Positions 1 to 7,171 of a DNA stretch of 64,000 nucleotides are shown here, one piece after another. A program made the translations under genes and the position numbers. Source of the DNA: Pseudomonadota bacterium (GTDB lineage: Bacteria; Pseudomonadota; Gammaproteobacteria; Steroidobacterales; Steroidobacteraceae); contig JAFAEQ010000003.1 of NCBI GenBank assembly GCA_023423935.1, positions 1 to 64,000 of the forward strand, written 5' to 3'. The notes beneath the pieces were generated by a model. The model was not told the DNA's origin, did not search any database, and saw only the letters and a list, made by a program, of their open reading frames with translations. Numbering within the stretch: position 1 is the first letter of the stretch; each line of letters starts with the position of its first letter.

Positions 1-990
1 CGCAATGCGCGAAGCTGTACCACATGGGCATTCGCGGTGGCATCGCACGCAATACGCTGGCGAACGCCAATGCGGTTCGCGACTGGCGCATCTATGCCGA
101 CTTTGCGCAGCGCTTGATCGCGACGGCGCGGCGCCTTTATGCCAACGAACCTCTCGCAGTGGATCTGAAGGGCAGTGTCTACGCACTGGATGCGACGACG
201 ATCGATCTTTGTTTGTCGCTGTTTCAGTGGGCGCCGTTTCGTGCGACGAAGGCTGCAGTGAAGCTGCATACACTGCTCGATCTGCGCGGCAATATCCCTA
301 CTTTCCTGCATATCAGCGATGGCAAGTTTCACGAGGTCAATATCCTCGATCAGCTCATCCTCGAGGCGGGCGCGTTCTACGTGATGGATCGCGGATACTT
401 GGACTTCGAGCGTTTTGCTCGTATCGATCAAGCAGGCGCTTTCTTTGTCACTCGTGCCAGACACCGATTGCGCTTTCGTCGTCGACTCTCGCGCCCTGCC
501 GATCGCAGCACCGGATTGATCTGCGATCAGAGTGTCGAACTGACCGTGTTCTACTCCAGGCAAGGCTACGGCAAGGCGCTGCGCCGCATCCGCTTCAAGG
601 ATCCGGACAGCGGCAAGACGCTGGTCTTTCTGACCAACAACTTCGTGCTTCCGGCTCTCACCATCTGCACCCTGTATCGCATGCGCTGGCAGGTGGAGTT
701 GTTCTTCAAATGGATCAAGCAGCATCTTCGGATCAAAGTGTTCTACGGCACCTGCGAGAACGCGGTGAAGACGCAGATCTGGATCGCGGTGTGCGCTTAT
801 GTGCTCGTGGCGATCGTGCGTAAGCGGCTCAAACTGGAGGCCTCCATGCACGAAATCCTGCAGATCTTGAGCCTGACCTTATTCGAGAAAACGCCGCTCG
901 ATGAGCTACTTACGCTCTCGCCACACCGCACAGATCAGTCCCATATCGCTAACCAATTGAATCTGCTCGACTAACGTTGGGACAGTACTG
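1..990 (+). mobile_element. IS4-family insertion sequence, right part
   Basis: Only the right part of the element is in the window. The right terminus is probably in the GTTGGGACAGTACTG stretch at 976-990, just before an unrelated tandem-word hairpin begins at 991. Without the left end the terminal inverted repeat and target duplication cannot be confirmed, so the boundary is inferred. Confidence 0.55.
3..974 (+). CDS. IS4-family transposase, 5' end outside window
   Basis: DDE transposase that would cut and paste its own insertion sequence. The frame is open from the window edge, so the N-terminus is missing; about 323 residues are visible. The first Asp lies in ALDATTIDL and the second in VMDRGYLD. 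The third catalytic residue sits in YRMRWQVELFFKWIK, which fits the IS4 signature Y-x2-R-x3-E-x6-K exactly. An in-frame ATG at 24 exists, but the upstream residues (QCAKLYH) continue the usual IS4 N-terminal pattern, so it is probably internal. The C-terminus looks complete, so this copy may be intact. Family assignment rests on the signature; the subgroup was not determined. Confidence 0.9.
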   Translation, partial: QCAKLYHMGIRGGIARNTLANANAVRDWRIYADFAQRLIATARRLYANEPLAVDLKGSVYALDATTIDLCLSLFQWAPFRATKAAVKLHTLLDLRGNIPTFLHISDGKFHEVNILDQLILEAGAFYVMDRGYLDFERFARIDQAGAFFVTRARHRLRFRRRLSRPADRSTGLICDQSVELTVFYSRQGYGKALRRIRFKDPDSGKTLVFLTNNFVLPALTICTLYRMRWQVELFFKWIKQHLRIKVFYGTCENAVKTQIWIAVCAYVLVAIVRKRLKLEASMHEILQILSLTLFEKTPLDELLTLSPHRTDQSHIANQLNLLD

Positions 991-1073
991 GTGAGCAATG
1001 AGTAATGAGTAATGCGTGAGAATCAGATTGCTCCGCTGGCATTGCTCATTATTACTCATTGCTAATTGCTCAC
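991..1073. repeat. Tandem-word inverted repeat (TGAGCAA/TGAGTAA type)
   Basis: Left arm 991-1020 repeats the word GAGTAATGAGTAAT; right arm 1040-1073 is its imperfect reverse complement (CATTGCTCATTATTACTCATT). The arms are about 30 bases with a spacer of about 20. The right arm contains the last codon and stop of the minus-strand gene ending at 1070. It has the same architecture as the inverted repeats at 28.0, 34.9, 37.0, 38.7, 45.8, 50.7, 53.4 and 54.2 kb, but with a different word. Confidence 0.75.
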
Positions 1074-1849
1074 TGCAGCCCCAGCCGCGCCCAGCCGACC
1101 GGTTCGAGCTGACCGCGCCAGGTGTAGCCCTCTACGCGCAGGACGAAATCGCCAGGGCCGAAGGCTGAGGAGTTCAATGCGAAACGTACCTGCTTGTTGG
1201 AGTCGCGTGCGAGACGTCGCATCTGCATGACGCGTCCGCCGTCGACCTTGTCGATGGTGATCTGAAACTGGTTGTAGCGTTCCTCCGTCGCATCCAGGAC
1301 CAGCTCGATCAGTTGCGGTGGTTGCATCCAGCCCAATGCCAGCGTCGGCTGCGACGGTTCGGATCCCGCCAGCTGCAGGCGATAGGTCTGCTTGCTGCCA
1401 GGCGCCTGCATCTGCGTGACTTTCATCTCGCGTCGCAGTGTCTGGATCTGCTCGGACAGCGAGTTGGCGTACATGCCATAGGCAATCAGGCCGCCGACGG
1501 CGGCGATCAGCGCAACGGCCAGGATCATCGCGACCATCCGGTTGCCACCGCCGCCGCCGGAGCTGCGCTGCCATTTCTCATCTTCCTCGTCCGCATCGAA
1601 GCCTTCGTCGCTGACTTCGAGGGCTGTCCGCGCGGCGCTCGAGGGGATGGCTGGAAACATGCCTGTTTCGCTGTCTTCCACGGGACGACGGGCCAGGCGC
1701 GCCTTGAGCCGCACCGGAATCGGCAGGCTGTTGAGAAATTGCGGATGCTCGAGACAGAAACTCTCGAATTCCCGCGCTTCGCGAACGGTCAGCTCGCCTG
1801 CGAGATAACGGTCGACGATGTGCTCATTCTCAATGTACTTGCGATCCAT
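1070..1849 (-). CDS. Membrane-anchored anti-sigma-factor-like protein
   Basis: 259 residues. The N-terminal ~45 residues (RYLAGELTVREAREFESFC) look like the helical zinc-finger/anti-sigma fold, although only one Cys and scattered His are present, so metal binding is uncertain. A linker with Gly and acidic runs (about 75-100) leads to one transmembrane helix near residues 106-126 (MVAMILAVALIAAVGGLIAYG), then a short coiled coil and a beta-rich domain of about 110 residues that should lie in the periplasm. This is the topology of an anti-sigma factor or a sensor of envelope state. No ECF sigma gene is adjacent, so the role is inference. The gene ends inside an inverted repeat. Confidence 0.6.
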   Translation of the reverse strand: MDRKYIENEHIVDRYLAGELTVREAREFESFCLEHPQFLNSLPIPVRLKARLARRPVEDSETGMFPAIPSSAARTALEVSDEGFDADEEDEKWQRSSGGGGGNRMVAMILAVALIAAVGGLIAYGMYANSLSEQIQTLRREMKVTQMQAPGSKQTYRLQLAGSEPSQPTLALGWMQPPQLIELVLDATEERYNQFQITIDKVDGGRVMQMRRLARDSNKQVRFALNSSAFGPGDFVLRVEGYTWRGQLEPVGWARLGLQ

Positions 1850-1902
1850 GGACGCTGACCGTGCTTGCGTTGATTCTTATTGGAAGGTTTCGCGGCCCTA
1901 CC

Positions 1903-2481
1903 TTACTCAGTTGTGGCGGGTTCCGCAGCGCAGAGTTTGCACTTCGGCCAATAACGCTTGGCGACATGATCGAGGATCGCGCGATGCCGCTGCGCGAAGA
2001 AGCTACGCAGCGCCTGGGAATCGGCCGTCTCGTTATAGCCGAGATCAACGATGCGAACGTGGGTCATGTCCTCGCCGGAGGGCGTGAAATGGATCACCGT
2101 CCAGGTGCCGGGGACGGCATTCTTGTGCGGGAAGCTCGCAGGCGCTTGCTGGGTTCGAAGCGCCAGCATCCGCTGCGGCTCGTACGCGAGAATCTCGCTC
2201 ACGAGCGTCTCAGTGTCGCCCAGCGAGCCCTTTGCGTCGTCACGGCTGCGGATCACCCCGCCAATGCGCAGGTCCACCTCCGCCTGCGCCGCGCCGGTGA
2301 CCTTGAAGCCGTCCGAGGTGGTGAAAATGCGCCAGACCTCAGCGATCGGCGCATTGATGAAGCTCTCGGTGACTTGTGAATCCGTCGGCTCCTCCGCGCG
2401 GCTCGTCGTGGCGCCGAGGCCGGCCAGAAGCAAACAGAACGTGGCCCCAAAAAGGCGCAGCAAAGGAAGGTGCGAGCTCAT
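1903..2481 (-). CDS. Secreted SRPBCC (START-like) domain protein
   Basis: 192 residues. Residues 1-29 form a signal peptide (basic-light start, LLRLFGATFCLLLAGLG, then an SRAEE cleavage-like site). The remainder matches the SRPBCC/AHSA1-like helix-grip fold: it opens with INAPIAEVWRIFTTSDG and ends in a long C-terminal helix (LRSFFAQRHRAILDHVAKRYW). Such proteins bind small hydrophobic ligands in a deep cavity; the ligand cannot be told from sequence. A Cys pair near the C-terminus (CKLC) could form a disulfide or bind metal. It is transcribed away from the FHA gene across a 124-base divergent promoter region. Confidence 0.65.
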   Translation of the reverse strand: MSSHLPLLRLFGATFCLLLAGLGATTSRAEEPTDSQVTESFINAPIAEVWRIFTTSDGFKVTGAAQAEVDLRIGGVIRSRDDAKGSLGDTETLVSEILAYEPQRMLALRTQQAPASFPHKNAVPGTWTVIHFTPSGEDMTHVRIVDLGYNETADSQALRSFFAQRHRAILDHVAKRYWPKCKLCAAEPATTE

Positions 2482-2605
2482 GCGAACCTCTGAAACTGAA
2501 GTGTGTGCTGGGGCGCATTATTACGCTTCAGGCGGACCGATACTCGCCGGCCATGCCCCCAAGACGAAGTTGAAAGCCATCCTCTATTCGTTTACTTAAG
2601 CCTGC

Positions 2606-3886
2606 ATGATCCTCACATTGGAAGTCATAGGCGCACAGGCAGAGCGTCTCGGGACGGACAGACGCAGGGTCTTCGATCGGATCGGCGGCACGATTGGCAG
2701 GCTTCCCGACAATAGCTGGGTGTTCGCAGATCCCTATGTATCCGGTCGTCACGCGCTGATTCGCTACGTCAACGGCCGTTACTACATCGAAGACACCAGC
2801 ACCAATGGGGTCTTCATCAACGCACCCGATTCGCGTCTCTCCAAGACGCAGGCGCATCCGCTGAAGCACGGCGATGTGATCTTCATCGATACCTATCAGA
2901 TCATGGTCACGATCGAGCGCGATGCGCAGATAGAGGAGTCCGCACGCGATCCGCTGGCAGTATTGAGCCGACTCGATCGGGGTCCAGCGCGCGATCGCAA
3001 CCGGCCTGCGGCGCCTGGGCTGCCGCCGCGAGCTGATCGCTTTTCCGCCGAAGAGGATCGCACCGTCAGCATGTCCTCGAGCGATCCCGGCGAGAGGGAC
3101 GTCGAAGCAGACAACGCCACGGAATGGTTCGGCCTGGGCGAGATGTCGGGTCCGGTCGTGCCCAATCGCCAGGCGCCCGCGCGTGGAGGATCGCTTCCTC
3201 CCCCTGTTACGCGACCCGCCGTGTCCGGATGGGGCGCAAAGCTCTCTCCTGGACCTGGGCCGTCGGGTCCCGCGAAGCCGCATAAGGACGCGGACGGCGA
3301 AGCATCGATTCGGATGGCGATGGAGGCCGCAGGTGTCCAGGGGCTGGAGCCTTCGGATGAGACAGCACGTGTGTTCGGCGAGATTCTGCGGGCAGCAGTG
3401 GCAGGCGTCATGGAGGTGTTGCGCTCGCGTGAGCAACTGAAGGATGAGATGCAAATACGCGGGACGACGTTCAAGCCCGCCGACAACAATCCGCTGAAGT
3501 TCTCCGCAGACGTGGACGATGCCTTTCACAATCTGCTCGTAAAACGCAGCAGCGCGTACCTTTCGCCGCCTGATGCCTTCGCGGATGCGTTGAACGACAT
3601 CCTCGAGCATCAGCTCGCCGTGCACTCCGCCATGCGCTTCGCGTTCGAGACGATGCTCGCGCAGTTCGATCCGAATCGGATGCAAGACGAGTTCGATCAT
3701 CAGGCAAGGAAGGGTTCGATCCTCGGAGTGCCCGCCAAGCTGCGGTACTGGGACATGTATCGCGACAAATACAGCGATATCGTGAAAGATGCCGAGGCCG
3801 GCTTCCATACACTGTTTGCGAACGAATTCGCAAAAGCCTACGAAGATCAGATCAGACGACTGAAAGCGCGCGGACGAACGCGTTAG
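2606..3886 (+). CDS. tagH: FHA-domain protein, type VI secretion TagH-like
   Basis: 426 residues. The N-terminal ~100 residues are a forkhead-associated domain with the conserved GRLPDN, SGRHA and STNGVF motifs that bind phosphothreonine peptides. A low-complexity Pro/Ser/Arg-rich linker spans about 105-245. The C-terminal ~180 residues (from FGEILRAAVAGVMEVL) resemble the domain specific to TagH/ImpI proteins, which take part in threonine-phosphorylation control of type VI secretion. It sits 18 bases ahead of a PP2C phosphatase, the usual partner. No other T6SS component, and no PpkA-type kinase, lies in the window. The ATG has only a weak ribosome site. Confidence 0.75.
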   Translation: MILTLEVIGAQAERLGTDRRRVFDRIGGTIGRLPDNSWVFADPYVSGRHALIRYVNGRYYIEDTSTNGVFINAPDSRLSKTQAHPLKHGDVIFIDTYQIMVTIERDAQIEESARDPLAVLSRLDRGPARDRNRPAAPGLPPRADRFSAEEDRTVSMSSSDPGERDVEADNATEWFGLGEMSGPVVPNRQAPARGGSLPPPVTRPAVSGWGAKLSPGPGPSGPAKPHKDADGEASIRMAMEAAGVQGLEPSDETARVFGEILRAAVAGVMEVLRSREQLKDEMQIRGTTFKPADNNPLKFSADVDDAFHNLLVKRSSAYLSPPDAFADALNDILEHQLAVHSAMRFAFETMLAQFDPNRMQDEFDHQARKGSILGVPAKLRYWDMYRDKYSDIVKDAEAGFHTLFANEFAKAYEDQIRRLKARGRTR

Positions 3887-3904
3887 GCGAAGTTCGGGGG
3901 ATCC

Positions 3905-4645
3905 TTGTTCGAAGACACACCGGTTGGGGAATACAGTCATTTGGAATATGTGTCGGCAGCGTTGACGCATACCGGACGAGTGCGTGCGACGAATCAGGAC
4001 GCGTTTGTCGATCGCGCGGACATCCGCCTGTGGGCCGTGGCCGATGGCATGGGCGGTCACATGCAGGGTGACGTCGCGAGTCGCATGGCCTGCGACGGGC
4101 TGAATCAGGTAGTGCCGGGAGCCTCGCTCGATCGCACCCTCACGGATATCGAACGGCGGATGGGGCACGTGAACGCGAAGCTCTATGCGGCCGCCGTGCG
4201 CCCACGCAATCCCGTGCAAAGCGGCAGCACGCTCGTGGCGTTCGTCACGCATCACGCCGAGTGTGCAGTCCTGTGGGCAGGCGACAGCCGGCTCTATCGG
4301 TATCGCGCCGGACAGCTGCTTCAGCTCACGACCGATCACACGTGGGCAGCTCAAATGGCGCCGCATCTGCCGCCAGACGATCCTTTGCTCGAGGAAGATC
4401 ATTCGATCATGCGAGCGATCGGCGGCGAGCACTCGTTGGCGCTCGAGATTCGTCGCGATCATGTGCAGCGGGGCGATCGCTATCTGCTGTGCTCGGACGG
4501 GCTGACGCGGGAGTTGTCCGCCGAACAGATCGCGACTCGTCTGGCGAGAGGTGATGTTCATTCGGCCGCACAGGCGTTACTCGATGCGACCCTGATCAGC
4601 GGGGCGCGCGACAATGTTACTGTCGTGGTGATCGAAGCGATCTAG
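3905..4645 (+). CDS. PP2C-type serine/threonine phosphatase
   Basis: 246 residues from a TTG start preceded by a G-rich site (GGGGG at 3896-3900). Stp1/PppA-like PP2C phosphatase: it removes phosphate from Ser/Thr using two metal ions. The metal-binding motifs are visible: TNQDAF near residue 30, VADGMGGH near 45, LWAGDSRLYR near 120, CSDGLTRE near 195 and GARDNVTVVV at the C-terminus. No signal peptide or membrane helix, so cytoplasmic. It is cotranscribed with the FHA gene; together they would form the phosphatase and phospho-reader of a threonine-phosphorylation switch. Confidence 0.88.
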   Translation: MFEDTPVGEYSHLEYVSAALTHTGRVRATNQDAFVDRADIRLWAVADGMGGHMQGDVASRMACDGLNQVVPGASLDRTLTDIERRMGHVNAKLYAAAVRPRNPVQSGSTLVAFVTHHAECAVLWAGDSRLYRYRAGQLLQLTTDHTWAAQMAPHLPPDDPLLEEDHSIMRAIGGEHSLALEIRRDHVQRGDRYLLCSDGLTRELSAEQIATRLARGDVHSAAQALLDATLISGARDNVTVVVIEAI

Positions 4646-4739
4646 CGATCGCTGTGCCCGAATCACCGATGCGCAGCTCGCTGAGTACAACTTCGGCGGG
4701 AGCTCTCACCCACATCCTTCGCAGTGAAGGTGGCAATAC

Positions 4740-5213
4740 ATGACGGCGAACACCGCCAGCACACGAGCCGACATCACGATCCGTCCCCTCGAGGCTTCGG
4801 ATCGAGCAGGGTGGGATGGGTTATGGGATGGCTATCTGGCGTTCTATCAGGAACAGCTGCCCCAGGAGATCACGGAGGCGACATGGCAACGTCTGATCTC
4901 GGCGGTCGAGCAACCCTATGGATTCGCGGCGCTGCATGAAGGGCGCATCGTGGGATTCGTTCATTATCTTTTCCACGTCTCGACCTGGGCCACTAAAGGC
5001 TACTGTTATCTGGAAGATCTGTTCGTCGCTGAGACCGCACGCGGACTGGGCGTCGGACGCGCGCTGATCGAGGCCGTCTTTCGATCCGCGGATGAGTACG
5101 GCGCGACGCGCGTTTACTGGCACACGGAAGCAGGCAATGAACGCGCGCAGTCGCTGTACGAGCAGCTCGCGCAGCAGGTGCCGTACGTTCAATACCGTCG
5201 CAAATCGCGGTGA
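4740..5213 (+). CDS. GNAT-family N-acetyltransferase
   Basis: 157 residues. GNAT fold acetyl-CoA transferase: the N-terminal strand TIRPLEASD, the motif A region ETARGLGVGRALIEAV (acetyl-CoA pyrophosphate-binding R-x-x-G-x-G/A), and the C-terminal YWHTEAGNERAQSLYEQL typical of small-molecule or protein acetyltransferases of this size. The ATG at 4740 follows a modest GAAGG ribosome site. The substrate cannot be deduced. It is followed within 8 bases by the DUF1697 gene, so the two are probably cotranscribed. Confidence 0.88.
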   Translation: MTANTASTRADITIRPLEASDRAGWDGLWDGYLAFYQEQLPQEITEATWQRLISAVEQPYGFAALHEGRIVGFVHYLFHVSTWATKGYCYLEDLFVAETARGLGVGRALIEAVFRSADEYGATRVYWHTEAGNERAQSLYEQLAQQVPYVQYRRKSR

Positions 5214-5220
5214 TCCACAC

Positions 5221-5796
5221 GTGCCATCGAGACGTTCGACACAGGTCTATATCGCGCTGCTGCGTGGGATTAATGTCGGGCGAGCCAAACGGATCGCCAT
5301 GGCCGATCTGCGCAAGCTCATCGAAGCGGAAGGAGGTTCGAACGTTCGCACGTTGTTGAACAGCGGCAACGCTGTGTTCTCGGCGAGAGCGGGGAAGGCG
5401 AGCGCGCTCTCGCGACGCATCGAAGCAGCGATAGAGAAATCGGTGGGATTCACCGCCGCGACGATCGTGATCACGGCGCAGGAGCTCGACAGCATCATCG
5501 AAGCGAACCCGCTTGCAAAGATCGCCACTGAACCGCCGCGCCATCTGGTCACATTCCTGGCGCAAGCGGAGCACCGGGAGAAGGCGCGGCCGCTGTTGTC
5601 CGAATCGTGGCAGCCCGAGCATCTGGCGATCGGAGAGAATGCGATCTATCTGTGGTGCGCCAATGGCATTCTCGAGTCCAGGCTGCTGCAGAGTTTCGGG
5701 CGGGTGATGGGGACGCACGGCACGTCGCGCAATTGGGCCACTGTCACGAAGATTCAGGCGTTGGCCAAAGAAGTCGCGGCGCAGTCCAAGGGTTAG
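5221..5796 (+). CDS. DUF1697 domain protein
   Basis: 191 residues from GTG at 5221; this start places the family hallmark YIALLRGINVG about 10 residues in, as is usual for DUF1697, whereas the longer upstream reading would overlap the acetyltransferase. The central part (LLNSGNAVF) and the C-terminal GTHGTSRNWATVTKI are also characteristic. Members are small soluble proteins of unknown biochemical function. Probably in one operon with the preceding GNAT gene. Confidence 0.85.
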   Translation: MPSRRSTQVYIALLRGINVGRAKRIAMADLRKLIEAEGGSNVRTLLNSGNAVFSARAGKASALSRRIEAAIEKSVGFTAATIVITAQELDSIIEANPLAKIATEPPRHLVTFLAQAEHREKARPLLSESWQPEHLAIGENAIYLWCANGILESRLLQSFGRVMGTHGTSRNWATVTKIQALAKEVAAQSKG

Positions 5797-5832
5797 GGAA
5801 ATTGACCCCGCGTCAGCGCTAGGATCGCAGTC

Positions 5833-6468
5833 ATGCACAAGACTCGTCGCGGTCGCCCAGCTTCTGAGGATCTGCTGACTCCGGCGGAATGGCGCACACT
5901 GCATGCACTTCAGCATGGCATGACTCAGCGCGATATCGCGCGCCGCCGCGGCATCAGTCTGAGCGCCGTGAAATATCACACGCGCAACATTCGCGAGAAG
6001 CTTGGCATCGACAAGCGCGCGGAACTGAGTCGATGGTTCGCAGCGCCGCAGGACAGCGGCTTGCACGCCGAATCGTCAGAGCTGCGGACTGCAGGAGTAT
6101 TGGGTCCGATCGGTCAGATCTCTCGCACCGTCAGCGACATCGAGCGGTCGAAGCAGTGGTACATGCAGATCCTCGAGCTTCCCCACCTCTACACGTTTGG
6201 GCAGCTCGCATTCTTCGACTGCGGCGGAACGCGCTTGATGCTCACTTCAGAATGCGGAGCGCGCACAAACGAGTCGATCCTCTACTTCCGGGTTACGGAC
6301 ATTCGCGCCGTGCATGAGCGCCTGATGCATCGAGGTGTGAAGTTCGTGAGTGCGCCGCACAGGATCCATCGACATGCCGACGGCACGGAAGAATGGCTCG
6401 CCTTCTTCGAGGATCCCGATGAGCGGATGCTTGCGCTCATCTCGCAGGTGAAGGCTGCAATTGCCTAG
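5833..6468 (+). CDS. LuxR-type HTH fused to VOC (glyoxalase-like) domain
   Basis: 211 residues. Residues about 15-70 form a LuxR-family helix-turn-helix (LTPAEWRTLHALQHGMTQRDIARRRG type, then SAVKYHTRNIREKLGI). Residues about 95-208 form a single VOC module starting GQISRTVSDIERSKQWYMQIL and containing FFDCGGTRLML and LAFFEDPDERMLAL. VOC proteins bind metals or small toxic molecules such as aldehydes and antibiotics. In the usual metal positions a His/Glu set is only partly evident, so the domain may sense rather than catalyse. A one-component regulator that binds its ligand through the VOC part is the simplest reading. Confidence 0.8.
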   Translation: MHKTRRGRPASEDLLTPAEWRTLHALQHGMTQRDIARRRGISLSAVKYHTRNIREKLGIDKRAELSRWFAAPQDSGLHAESSELRTAGVLGPIGQISRTVSDIERSKQWYMQILELPHLYTFGQLAFFDCGGTRLMLTSECGARTNESILYFRVTDIRAVHERLMHRGVKFVSAPHRIHRHADGTEEWLAFFEDPDERMLALISQVKAAIA

Positions 6469-6547
6469 TGGGCTGCCTGTCGCGCTCTGCGATGCTTGCA
6501 TCATTGCATTGAGGCTGCTGCCGTCTCGCTTGGCAATCAGAGCATTC

Positions 6548-7171
6548 CTAGTTCGAAGGCTTCTGCCGAGGCATCGTGCGGTCGAACGAGCGTTGAAACA
6601 GCGCGAAGGTGAACAGCGCTCCGGACACCAGATCGTGGAGCTCGGTGATCTCGGTGCTCGATTCCAGCAGCTTCAGGTAGCTGCGCCACAGTCCCGGATC
6701 GTGTGCGCGCAGGTATTCGCTCGCCGCGCGCACCTGTTCGTCCTCGCTCGTCTGGACGCGGGCGTACAGCCATCGCGCTCCAAGGCGTGAGCCCTCGAGT
6801 ACATACAGAATCCCGTACATCTCCGAGCGCGTCGGCGGCGCGCGGCGCAACTGCAGCGGCGCCTGTGTTCGACCGAGCTGCGACAGATCGCGCGTGATGG
6901 CTTCTGTGCGTCGACGTTGGGTCCACTCCGGCAGCACCTCGTGAACGCCTGCGCTCTCCAGCATCTGCTCGAGTGCAATCAGAGGTGCAGCGCTCGCCGC
7001 GAGGAACGCGCCGTAGTGATCGTTGCGTCGCAGATCGAAGCTCGCGAGGCTCGCATCCAGGGTGCGATGAAGATCCTGCGTCGCAAGACGCAGTGCTTCG
7101 CGGCGCGATCCCGGATGACGTGCATCGGAGGTGCGTTCAGGAGCGCGTATCGCGCCGGGTTCCAGTGCCAT
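6548..7171 (-). CDS. Biliverdin-producing heme oxygenase (BphO-like)
   Basis: 207 residues. Heme oxygenase fold: opens heme to biliverdin IXa, the chromophore precursor of bacteriophytochromes. LRLATQDLHRTLD near residue 28 carries the proximal His of the LHxxLD motif, and MYGILYVLEGSRLGARWLY near 120-140 matches the distal-helix VLEGSxLG motif. The N-terminal ~20 residues look unstructured. It is the last gene of the bacteriophytochrome operon; its start overlaps the hybrid kinase 3' end by 35 bases. The context makes a role in supplying biliverdin to the BphP encoded upstream very likely. Confidence 0.87.
   Translation of the reverse strand: MALEPGAIRAPERTSDARHPGSRREALRLATQDLHRTLDASLASFDLRRNDHYGAFLAASAAPLIALEQMLESAGVHEVLPEWTQRRRTEAITRDLSQLGRTQAPLQLRRAPPTRSEMYGILYVLEGSRLGARWLYARVQTSEDEQVRAASEYLRAHDPGLWRSYLKLLESSTEITELHDLVSGALFTFALFQRSFDRTMPRQKPSN

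Noticed and set aside
2528..4561. A 677-codon minus-strand open frame
   Set aside because: It lies fully opposite the FHA and PP2C genes, which have clear family motifs; the long frame is a GC-composition shadow with Arg/His-rich random composition.
5092..5220. N-terminal extension of the DUF1697 protein
   Set aside because: It would overlap the acetyltransferase gene by more than 100 bases and lacks family similarity; GTG at 5221 gives the normal N-terminus.
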